The position numbers and the translations under genes are program-made. Positions 43,378-54,022 of a DNA stretch of 64,000 bases are shown here, piece after piece; the first letter of the stretch is position 1; the number at the start of each line of letters is the position of its first letter. Source of the DNA: Proales similis (Eukaryota > Rotifera > Eurotatoria > Ploima > Proalidae); contig JAGVRJ010000004.1 of assembly GCA_019059635.1 (NCBI GenBank), positions 1,426,001-1,490,000 of the forward strand, read 5' to 3'. The notes below the pieces were generated by a model. The model saw only the letters and a program-made list of their open reading frames with translations. It was not told where the DNA came from and ran no database searches.

Positions 43378-43686
43378 CTACTTTGTGTAGCGAACTTGCT
43401 CTTTTAAATCGACAATGTAGTCGAGAACAGATTGCAATATTTCAAGGTCACTCAGGCCTTTTGAATTCAGGTCCAAGTTTTGTAATTGTTCGATTTGATG
43501 CGCATAGTCGTTTAGGTCAAGTCGATGCTCTGCACCGCTGCTGACGTGATCGCCCGAGCTCTTTCTCAGCTCAGGAACCATTTCCATAAACTTGTTCAAA
43601 TAGTCGCTCAGCTCCTTTGGAAGGTCGCTTCCTCCACTGGCGTGCATCGAATTCAGCTGCTCGATTCGGTTACTGTTTGCACTCAT
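43378..43686 (-). CDS. Id/Emc-like helix-loop-helix protein
   Basis: Id proteins dimerise with bHLH factors through an HLH lacking a basic region, blocking DNA binding. As one exon it encodes 102 residues. Helix 1 is DYLNKFMEMVPELRK, with the family's VP end. Helix 2 is LSDLEILQSVLDYIVDLKEQV, matching the Id helix-2 pattern EILQ.V.DYI.DL. No basic region precedes helix 1. The loop is about 40 residues when read through, far longer than usual. Removing 43535-43458 as a 78-bp in-frame intron (weak GTGCAG donor, TTCAAAAG acceptor) would shorten it to near normal. The start chosen is ATG 43686, because the TTGTTTTAG about 24 bp further upstream resembles a splice acceptor in the 5' leader. Confidence 0.75.
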   Translation of the reverse strand: MSANSNRIEQLNSMHASGGSDLPKELSDYLNKFMEMVPELRKSSGDHVSSGAEHRLDLNDYAHQIEQLQNLDLNSKGLSDLEILQSVLDYIVDLKEQVRYTK

Positions 43687-44253
43687 GTTGGGCAGCGTCA
43701 ATCTAAAACAACGAACCACAGGCATTGATTAAGATGTTGAAGAGTTGACTCGCGTGGCCGGATATTGAGCAAAACAAAAATGTGATCGTCGGGTGTATTT
43801 GGTTTTATACCCGACGCGCGTATGTGAATTCAAGCAAGAGGCAGCGAGTCGGCTGGATACAAAAATGAGAAATCTGGCATTCGAATCGACGCGCGCACAC
43901 ACACTCTCACTTACATACATACACCACATATCTGTTTTAGATTTCTATTAAACAGAACACCATTAATGATTATGACATATATGCAGCAGGCCGGGCGCAG
44001 ACACTTAAGCAATGCAAATAAAACATATGACTTGATGGATGGTGCTAGGATCGCAGCCGCGACCGCAATCTGGCTTTTATTTTGCGAGTAAATGCCTGCG
44101 CCTGTGCGCCATGGCCGCACACGTAACAGGGCCTCCTGGTCGTCCATCGTGCCTCCGGCGTCAGTGCCATTCGCCCAACACACGTCGGCAAAACACACAC
44201 ACACACCGACACGAAAACCATACGTACGCCTAATCAACTCAATCTGCTTTGAA

Positions 44254-44272
44254 TGTGTGTGTGTGTGTGTGT
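44254..44272. repeat. (GT)n microsatellite
   Basis: Perfect dinucleotide run in noncoding DNA. Confidence 0.8.
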
Positions 44273-46040
44273 TTGAGAGCACCAGTCGGCCTGGCGCCAC
44301 TTTGGCCGCCTTTTTCAAACTCCTATTCAATTAGGGCCCTAAGACTCTGCTTTATATTCACTCGCTTGCAAATGCTTGTTTGATGGCTTAATCAAACAAC
44401 TCACAGACACGCGTACACACGGTGCGTAGGAACGAGCAACACTTGGCCGCCTTCATATGGCAGAGGCTAGTCTTTTCCATATGCCATTCGTTTCCTTGCA
44501 ACAAGCGGCATGAGCCTAGCCTCTTCATATTGTTGTTGTGTTCTTCGTGTTCAAGCAGCAGTTCAAGCAGGCAGATTAAAAAGAGAACACAACAACAACT
44601 CCAACACACGCGCACGCGTGTGTGTATGATCGAATCTGTAACGAAAACAACCCGTCTGGTGGCTTCCAAGCCGAGTTCGAAGAGAAGCAATGGTGAGCCG
44701 ATTTGCTTCAGCTGTTGAGTGCTCGTGTCGATTGCGAGCATCTGCGCCCGTCAAATATCATACCACGCATGTTGTAGAGCTGCTGCTCGATTCAGCTGAT
44801 CAAATGCCATATTGAGTGGAGAAAGTGAATTAATAATAGCCGAGCGAGTAAAAGTGAACTCTTGCCGAGAGTGCTTCAATGTAGATGCTAAGAATGATAG
44901 AGTGAATATCACCTTGATTCGGGCAGGCGCTAGTTCTACGGCATATATCTCATATTGCCTTCCTCATATACTAACGACCTGCATTGTTGTGCGTTGCGGA
45001 TAATAATTTATCGGGGGCAATTATGAGCGAATCCGACATGACAGGAAGGCAAGCAAGAGTGCGTGAATATTGTTCCGCTTGGTGGGCTCCGACCCACCAA
45101 CATGATGTGATTCAGACAGATGGCCCGGTGGTGGTCCGCTTTGGTTTGACCGCCTCGTTCTCAAACGCCGCCTACTTAAATGCTCTGCACACATCTGTGA
45201 CCGATCAAGATGCCAGAGCAGCTGTCCATGCTCCTCCGTGCGCCTGTTGACCGCGATTTGTGGCTTCAATCTCTCCCCCTCTCTCTCTCGCTCGCTCGCT
45301 CTTTGGTCCTTGCACTTTATCCATTTCTGTTTTTGTCTCGCCTGCTGTTCGACTCGGTCGCTCACAAGTCCGACTCTCTTCGTCTAATTATCATTTTTTC
45401 AACCCCTCACTACTACAAATCTGCTTTAAATCCTTGCCAACTCGGTCAGCCGAGCAAATCGAGGCAGGTGGCCGCGTTTGTTTATGAGAATTGTGTCCAA
45501 TATTAATCCGACCTAGCTCATCGACTGCTCGTTGATCAAGCGCGATAAATGCCAAACAGGGGACGAATGTAGACTTTTGGCGCCGATAATTTAAACTGGG
45601 ATTTACGCAAAAGGAAACGACAGATGAATAGCTAATAGACGCTGACCCCCCAGTTTGATTGACTTTACAGCCTAGTCTGTCGCCTGTCCAAGTTAGGCTG
45701 CTCATTTCGAACATTAAAATTGCTTTTGCTTGAATAGGCAGCAAGAACAGCGGGTTGTTGTTAGACACGATTCGAGGCTTCTTGACCGCCCGATGAGCCA
45801 TGTTCCAGTTTTGCCCGCAATTTCGACGTCTGAACGGCGCTTTGTTGCGGCTTAAAATTAAAGCGATTAGGCATATTGGCCGCCTACGAACAATAGTGCC
45901 CGAGTCATTCGACTAGCCAGTCGGTCGGTCGCCAGGTCTTTTTTTTTTTATCATGAAATAATGGACTCTGGTTTAGAATTAATTCTCTCTCTCTCTCACT
46001 CATCCAGTTTTCGGCTGCCTCCTTCTCTTTGCGTTGTGTT

Positions 46041-46070
46041 TCTCTCTCTCTCTCTCTTTTTCTCTCTTTC
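46041..46070. repeat. (CT)n tract
   Basis: Near-perfect CT run in noncoding DNA. Confidence 0.8.
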
Positions 46071-46982
46071 TTTACGAGCTCTCTCAGTCTACCTGAGATT
46101 TTTCTCTCCCTTACGGCCGGTTTTATGCTTCGATTGATAACGTAGAAAATCGTCTATTTAATGAATCTCCTCAGCGGGCTCTTATTTGAATAAAATTCGA
46201 ATGAATAAATATTTATTGCCGCAGACCGGAGCGCCTCATTAAATTCAAGATGAGAAGAGACCTAAGACGATTCTTCGATTTTTATTATAAACACCCAGTT
46301 GAGCATGTTTCCATTCTTGCATCACCAACGGTAGCCGATCATCATTTCCATCCATCATCACCAAAATTATAACAATTGCTCACCAGCCTGTTTGAGTTAA
46401 ACTCTTTCTTTGGGTCTGTTAATGGCCACGCATTGCTCCAGTGGCTTTTTTCATTTGTCACATCATAGCCGCGTTCTCTCGATTAATTTCTTTATTTCAG
46501 CCCAAACGAACGCCTTACCGGGCCAAAGAAACCGCCATTATTGCTCGACAAACGGGCAGACTCGGCTTCCTAGCTCTTCAGCCTCTGTCCTAATGCCGCT
46601 ATCTTAATTTGAATAAAACCACGAGATGATCTTATTTAGCAATCCTATATGCGCCCATAAACGCATTTTTCAAATAAACTTTCGTTTTGCATTTACACTT
46701 AAACGCGCTATTCTTGTGCCGAGCGACGTTGCCCAAGATCGCGTTCGTACCCTTTTCAAGCGAATGAATGAAATATTTTTGTGCCCGATCGGGTCTAATC
46801 TCATTTTATTGCTTTGCTACAAACTGGCTCCGAATTAGCCACACACACACAAGCCACCCTTAAGCTTGAACTAAACCGGAATAGACAGTTTTAGTATAAA
46901 AATTCTCATCATCGGCTAGCTGACCCTGCCTCATGATCAACCATTCGGTCAATTGAGTCTGATCACAGACTGCCAGTCAGCA

Positions 46983-47506
46983 ATGAAGCACTCGTCCTTC
47001 ACTTGGGCATCTCTCGCCCTTTTCTTCATTGGTAAGATCCTTTCACTTTTGCGAATTTCCCTTCATTTGTTGAATTGCAACTCCAAGTGCCGATTGCTCT
47101 CAATCTTCCTTCCACTCTGGCGATCAAATGCTATGAATGCAATGGTCAGATGGAATGCAATGATCCATTCGCCGGCAATGCAACGCTTCTTGTCGAATGT
47201 CCACCGCTCTACTTGTGTGCTGTAAGCCAAACCTCATCCGACCAAATGGGCAATTCAGCAAACCTCTCCGCCTCTTTCCGGCTTCCTTTTTAGAAAAAAG
47301 TATTTTTTGGCCGACGCAACGGAGTCGTCAGAAGTTGTGTTCAACAATGCGTCGAAAATATTGTCAACAGTGGCAACAACTTTGAAACCATCGAAGCCAC
47401 TTACTGCTGCAGCGCAGACACTTGCAACAGATCAAATAAAATCGAGCCTGCAAGGATCTGGAGTCTAATTGCTCTTCTATTAACGGCCATGTCCATGCTC
47501 GCATGA
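46983..47506 (+). CDS. Ly6/uPAR-type three-finger GPI-anchored protein
   Basis: Three exons, 46983-47031, 47088-47221 and 47294-47506, encode 131 residues. A signal peptide (FTWASLALFFIG) leads to a secreted domain with ten cysteines in Ly6 order: CYEC, QMEC, VEC, YLC, RSC, QQC, then YCC and the closing TCN. A hydrophobic C-terminus (IWSLIALLLTAMSMLA) with no cytoplasmic tail indicates GPI attachment. The introns are 56 and 72 bp with GTAAGA and GTAAGC donors. Such small proteins act at cell surfaces as channel or receptor modulators or in septate junctions; the specific role cannot be told. A poly-A hexamer begins two bases after the stop codon. The gene converges with ARL5. Confidence 0.88.
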
Positions 47507-47508
47507 GC

Positions 47509-47514
47509 AATAAA
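47509..47514 (+). terminator. Poly-A signal of the Ly6 gene
   Basis: AATAAA begins two bases after the TGA, implying a very short 3' UTR unless a later signal is used. Confidence 0.6.
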
Positions 47515-47877
47515 CAGCCATTCGAGTCTTTTCTCTTCGAGCTTTACTTCACTATTGCAGATTTCGCGTCTATCGCTGTTCTATTCGCTTCATCAATTCT
47601 TCTCAGTCAGTCTGTCTGTTCTGGTGTTTCTCCCTTCTAAATCTCGTGTTTCGTTAATACTCGTCACCGCCGCCGGACATCGTCGGAATGAGTGTTTTGG
47701 TTTTTTCTTTTTGGGTCCGAGCAACAAGAAATAAAACATTTTTGATTTTACAAAAATAAATTTCCGATGATGAAAAAAGAAAATTTTCGTCAAAAGAGAG
47801 CGACAGCGAGAGAGAGAGAGAGATATAGAGAGAAGAAGAGAGGAACAGACAAGAAGAAAAAGGAGGCGAGAAAAAGA

Positions 47878-48581
47878 CTATTTTTTTATGTTAGAGACAA
47901 TCCATTCGAGACCTTGGTAAAGTCCTTCGCCGGTCAGAGCGCAGCAGGCCTGTATGTGCCAAGGGTGGTTCTTAATCGACGTTAAATTGAGCTGTTGAGA
48001 AATTTCGGCGGCGCTCATCGAATTGCGCACGTCCTGCTTGTTGGCGAATACAAGCAGCGACGCTTTCTGCAGATCTTCGTGTGCCAGCATCTTGAGCAGT
48101 TCTTCTTTGATTAGAGCCAGCCGTTCTCGATCTGTGCTATCCACAACCAATATAACAAACTTGACGGCCGATTAGATTCAAAGACTCAAGGAGCAAGGTT
48201 TCATCACTTACCTCTGCGTGTGTGTAGTACGTGCTCCAGCTAGATCTCAGAGTCTCTTGGCCACCGATGTCCCTGTTGCTCGACATAAAACTTTTCTTTT
48301 CAAACTATTCAAGGTCGCACTCAACTGACCACATGAGAAAGCGAATGTTTTTCCACAGGATTTCCTCTACGTTCGAGCCGATCGTCGGCGAGGTGTGAAC
48401 AACTTCGTTCATCAGAAACTGGTAGAGAATCGTCGTTTTGCCTTGCTCGAACAAGTTCTCTAAGCTGACTCAGGCCCACTCAGACGCTCGAATTTTTACC
48501 TGCATTGTCCAGGCCGACGATTATAATTTTGTGCTCTTCTTTGTTGAACATGCCCCATAGCTTGGAGAATAGGAATCCCAT
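47878..48581 (-). CDS. ARL5: ADP-ribosylation factor-like GTPase ARL5
   Basis: ARL5 proteins are Golgi-associated GTPases that recruit the GARP tether for endosome-to-Golgi traffic. Four exons, 48581-48500, 48441-48330, 48272-48212 and 48159-47878, encode 178 residues, the family length. Gly2 (MGFLFSKLW) is a myristoylation site. Motifs are GLDNAGKTT (P-loop), DIGGQE (G3), NKQD (G4) and the ARL5-typical [22 protein letters not shown] around the G5 region. Switch I has [12 protein letters not shown], as in ARL5 orthologues. All motifs appear intact. The introns are 50-58 bp. Confidence 0.96.
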
Positions 48582-51500
48582 GATGAACAATCAGCAGAAG
48601 CGCTCGACGGGCTTTTGCAGCTTCTCCTCTATTTGGGGAGAAATCGAACTGAAACGCTTGATGCTTCGTACGCCTAAATCCACTTGTTTGTGTAGGTTTA
48701 TATTCGCGATTGCATCGCCCACTGATATCTAAGTCTCAAATAGAACAAGAAAGGTAAGCAACACGACCCAGACTCCAACTGCCCTCCTTGAGCCTCGCCT
48801 TCAACTCGGCCTCCTTGCAAACTCGAACACTCCGATTATGAGCATTCAGCAAAATTCACAAATTCTCCTCCTAAGGTCTTGTGTGTACACGACGATTGTA
48901 GATTATGCAACTGCTTTCAACTCATGACAATCATCCGGACAAATGAGACAAGGGAATGGCTCGTATAATGATCGCTCGCTCGCTCTTGGGCTTGCGCTTG
49001 TCTCTTCATCATTTTAGGCAAGAGGCCCGTCACTATCTCTCTCGACCACTTGAATTTTAAATTTCTCAAGGCATCTGCACCGATCGAGATCTAATTGCCG
49101 AACCTATTGCGCCCGTATCTTCTAGGGCTTCTCAAGTTTCCATTTAAAATTTTGCCTCAAAGTTTCGACCGACTGTTGTCATGGCCTCAGCCGCTGCCTC
49201 TTTGCTTTCAAATTACTTAACCATGAGAGAGAGCGAAGCCACCTGAAAAGGGACCCCACAAATGTCGAGAAGGTTTATTCATAGAGAATTCAAACAAAAT
49301 ATTGGACAACAACAAGGCGAATTCTGGCAGTAGCAAATGCGGTTCGAATGATCAAACCAAAATGAACAGAAGAATATAGTAAACCTTGATCAGCAAGGAC
49401 GTTGCTCAGCTTGAGTTCGCCGAATGGCATTTGATAATCTTTACATCAAGCTGCTTTTTATATTTCTATAAATAAAGCTCGCCACAGCAGGCAGGCAGCT
49501 TCTCCTCATTTTCTGTTCATTTTCTTCTGCTTATCCTTTGCTCCGCTTGTTTCTTCATGCTTCCAAGCAGGGCAATAAAAAGACTAAATTATCAAGTGAA
49601 TTTGATTACTCAATAGCCATGTTGTTGTGTGTTGGCGATGAGGGCAATGCAAATTCGTATTTCATCTTTGGTTCCAATTAGAAAATTCGCTGATTGGCTT
49701 GTGGAGGGAGAAAATATTTTCAAAGATCAATCGATTTACTCTTTGGTTTTGCTAGCATGACTTGTGGCTTTTCAGGCGGTCAACTCGAAAGCTAGAAACG
49801 AATTAGAACAAACGCCGAGTTTGAGAGGAAGAAAAGAGGCAGAAAGCAAGTAGATGAAGTCAGAGGGCGGGCGCAGATGAGAACAAGCGATTTAGTTGTT
49901 GAGTGGGCCGAATTGAGCCCAAAGCATGTCCAACTCAAGCGCAGAGTGTTTCAAGAAGAGGCGCATTCAATATGTCAATAAGCGAAATCGATCAACTGAG
50001 CAGCGAGTGAGCGTCCGTATCGATTTCGAAAATGCAAAAAGTAAGCCAATTTTATCCAAGTACACACTTCACAATCTTCTTGGCCTCGTCTACTTGTGAA
50101 TTAATAGGCCGGATTGCGATCGAGCAAGCAGTCCAATATTGTAATTATATTTCGCGTTTGATTTATCGAGTCAATATTTGAGTCGAACGTTTCGCGCCGG
50201 TCTCATCGCTCTCTCTCTCTCTCTCTATTTGTTTTGTTTGGGTTTTAAGCTTGAGGCATAGATGGTGTAAGTTTATAAATCGAAGAACTGATTATTTATC
50301 AATATTCTCCCGGCCGGCTGCGCTTTATGTTCAACTTCTAATATCCGGCGCTGGCCAATTTGCCCGCTTCCCTCTTCTTGTATCTCTATGCGGCTCGCTT
50401 TCTTTCGCTTGCAATTGCTCCTCAGTCGGGCCGTGCTACCGCTCGCAAATTAGATCAAGTTCATTAGATGGGCCCGCAGCGATCTGCCTTATGGGTCCTT
50501 TTATTTGTGTAGCCACCAGCTTCAACATGCATTCTCATTTCTTGGAGTTTTTTTTGCTTTTATTGATCGCAAGCGGCCGGTCACTCATTGCCTCAGCAGC
50601 TCGTTCGCCCGCCCATCAAGCTAGTTTGCTTGCTGGGTCCGGGCTGGAGGTTTAGAAGAGGGAAAATATAACTGGTGCCACTTGGCCTCGTAATTAGGCC
50701 CTATTTGGCTGAAGGCTAGAGTTGAGATGTGCATGAACGATTCCAATAACCGCTCGCTTTTATACTCTATTTTTTGTAGAAAATAGCCCGATTCGAAAGT
50801 GTCACTCACTCGACTCAACAAGCACAATTGGCCGCCGCCAGACGCATTATGGTCCCAATAATATTTTTCTGCTGGTGAGCGCTCCAAGTATAGTTCAGTT
50901 CGCTCTGTTTTGTGTGCTACGCGTATCTAAGCATAGAAGCGTTGAGAAATAAGTTTCGCATGAATGCTTCCTTGAATCGAACATCGCTCGCGAATTAAGA
51001 GCCAGCACGCGAATTGAGTGTTTACAAAATACAAACGGACGGACGGGCGCGCGCGGTGCTTGTGTGTACAACAAGCGGCTAATTGCACTGGTCTGTCGAG
51101 TGGCCAAATGGCGTCTATTAGCGGATTAGCTGATTTTCGGATAGAAAGTTGCTCTACATGAAGGTCTTTTAAATTGAGTGTGAACAAATCTCGATGCCAC
51201 ATCGAAGAGGGCCATGTGCAAGCTGGTCGGCGCCTCATCATCATGCATCATTAAGTCGGTTTCTACCTCGCGCCGAACCCAATCTGACTGGCTGAATCCG
51301 TTCAGTGGTCCGAGGCAAACGTTCCATTAGCAATCAATCGCCAGCGAGCAAGCGCGCGCGCGCTTCAATCTTCGGATAAACATTTGTTTATAAACATGAT
51401 CGCTTTACATTCGAGTTGCGAATGTTTTTCAGTACGCTGCTCATTAATAATCGTTCGATTATTGAATCATCCATTAGACTGGCAAGCAGGCGCGCTATTC

Positions 51501-52744
51501 GCACAAAACAACAGCATCAAGACGGTCAAAACGCTGGCCGATTTGATTGAGGCTTAGAACACTCAACTACTGGCAAGCATTAGCATTTTCTGGTGCTAAA
51601 ATGAATGATGAACGCTATTTCTGGAACAACTTGAACTCATCTATTTGCCTAGCTTGGCCTAACTACACTTTAATTGTCTTTTTATATTTTGTACATTGTT
51701 TACGTGAATTGATGGGTTAATCGGCTCATTTCAGCCAGGCAACGCGCGTTCGTTTGTTATCGAATGCCTCTTGTCTGTGTCTGCTAAAGAAAAAACTGAC
51801 GGACAATCGCTCGAACATAAGAGCAAAATGCCTACAGAGGATTGAAGGAGAGAGAGAGAGAAAGAGAGAGAGCGAGGGAGAGGTTGCAGGCGGACAGAAA
51901 GAGCACGCACGGAAGTTTTCTATTTACTCTTTTGAGTAGCGGCGGTGGCAGACGCGCTCGGTCAAAATGGCAACGTTCGAAAGCTTGAATGGCAGAGGAA
52001 CAAATTCAATTCGATCGTGTTTAAATATTTTATTTTCTCTACTTTTCTTTTGTTTGGACCATTCATTTTGATTGAGCGCTCCGCAGCGTCCATAAATTCG
52101 CCGCTCGTTAATTATTCATGTGAAAGCCAACTACCAGTCGAGCCTGCTCAACAGGTGCTCGCCTATTTCTCTATTTGTTAGTTGACCAGCTTTGATCACA
52201 CTCAAAGTTTTGTTCAGTCTACGATTGTGTGCGCCTTTTTTTTTCTCTCTCTCTCTCAATGATTCGCTCTGTGGCCTCTTTCATTTTTTATCTCTCTTTG
52301 TTGTGTTGCTGTTTGACCGCTGCCTCTCTGTGTAACGCTCCATTTTCGCCGTCCTTTTCTTTCGATGTGTCTATTCTCACTGGCGCGATCTTGCATTTCC
52401 TTGGGCGCTCTTGTGTCAGTCTAATTTAGAAGATAAATGCCAAAGCGGGCCCTGAATCACTTCAAACAAGTGCTTTGTGCATGAGCACTTCATTACGCCA
52501 AAGAGATAAGGCTAAACCGAGCCGAGAGATAAATTCGTTCGACTTTTTGCTCCGTCCCTCTCTTGGCTCCCTTCGTTCAAAATTTTTAAATTAATATTCG
52601 CATGCGCGTGGCCCAACCGAGTTGCACTCAGCGGCGAGTAGAACTGCACACCGCTGCTAATCTTCATCTGATAAACATATTGATCGAGTTTATAACAATC
52701 GCTCGCGAATCGAGCGTGACGTTCTTTCCCTCTCACTCGCCCTG

Positions 52745-52765
52745 CCTGTCTGTCTGTCTGTCTGT
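52745..52765. repeat. (TCTG)n microsatellite
   Basis: Perfect tetranucleotide run of about five units. Confidence 0.8.
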
Positions 52766-53377
52766 CGATCCGTCCATCCCGACGTCCGAGCATTCTCATA
52801 TTTACTTTGATTTGGCCATATTTCAATCAAAAACGTCCAGCCATCCACTTAGGCATCTCACGCAAACCAAGTAACGCGGTTCTATCCCTCATTGGCCTGC
52901 ATCCAGTTATTTAATTTTTTTTTGAATTTGCCAACTCTACGCGTAGAGAGAACGAGCGAGCGAGCGAGAGAGAGTAAGGAACAGATTGAACGAGTCAAAG
53001 GGACGAGGTAAAAAGTCAAAGCTTTGGAGGTGTCAATCAAGTCCAAGTGAGCGATTTCGTTTGAGTGTTATAATCAGATTTGCCGGTGTCTATTTTATGG
53101 CATCTTTGCCTCAAATATTTTTAAGAACTTGTTCACGTTGTAATCACAACACCGCCTCCATAAATCAGTCTCTCTCTCTTTCCCTAATCGACGTAGTTCG
53201 TTGCTCCCCAGGAAGCCACAGGACGTCAGTTGCTCGCTTTCTAGGTCTATTTTGCCCTAATGGGACCCTTAAATATTTTCCGGCAGCCAATTATCCAGAT
53301 GCCTTTCGTCTTCTGGTCGTGTCACACTAGCGCCCAGCGTAGAGCAACAACCTGGCGTGAATGATTATTCTATTACA

Positions 53378-53396
53378 TAATAATAATAATAATAAT
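53378..53396. repeat. (TAA)n microsatellite
   Basis: Perfect trinucleotide run in noncoding DNA. Confidence 0.8.
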
Positions 53397-54005
53397 CTTT
53401 TTTTCGGAGTGAACAAGAAGGAAAATCATTTCATCGATTCGAGTGACAAATGGCGAGCGCAGCATTTCGCCTGCTTCCTCCAATATCCTGTTTTAATTAA
53501 AGCGACATTTGGCACCAGGAACCTTAAAATGCAAGCAACAGTGTCTAGTGCCTCATCACGGAAGTACAGCCAGAGACAAATATTAAGAGACTCGTAGCTT
53601 CTAATTGTGTTTGACTGAGATGCGCTGATGTTCTTGTAGGTTGAGACTCTGTTTAAGACGTCTGGCGCTGCCTCTGGTTCTGTCGCTGTCGACGCCAACG
53701 CAAAAATGAGAAAAAAAAAAAAAGAAATCGCGTCGTCGACTAAAGCAAATCAATCGAGGCGCAAACATTTTAATCTAATCAGCGCGCGGACAAGAGCTAT
53801 ACACGAGTGTGGCGAGCAAATTAAGCTGACTGGAATGCACTTGACAAAACGAATAGAACAAGCCTGTCATTCACAATCATTAAGCAGCACGCACTTGCAT
53901 TCACTTCAGATTTTATTTATCTTCGTCGGCCAATTTCTTTTTTATGTCCACTTAGCGCCTCTTGTGTCAGTGCGCGTGTGTCTGTTCAATGCGACCATTT
54001 GCTGC

Positions 54006-54022
54006 TCATCATCATCATCATC
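54006..54022. repeat. (CAT)n microsatellite
   Basis: Perfect trinucleotide run in noncoding DNA. Confidence 0.75.

Larger units (their letters stand above)
43687..46982. other. Gene-poor stretch between Id-like and Ly6 genes
   Basis: About 3.3 kb with no supported gene. Contains (GT)n at 44254-44272, another GT/AC-rich zone near 44606-44625, and CT tracts at 45984-45997 and 46041-46070. The minus-strand open frame at 45391-45801 (136 codons, ATG) has no recognisable similarity. Confidence 0.5.

Noticed and set aside
45391-45801. 136-codon minus-strand ORF with ATG
   Set aside because: Balanced composition but no similarity, no clear splice partner and no poly-A signal; left unannotated although it is the best unassigned ATG ORF.
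50251-50655. 134-codon plus-strand ORF
   Set aside because: The frame does not begin with a supported ATG, has no recognisable domain and overlaps other chance frames.
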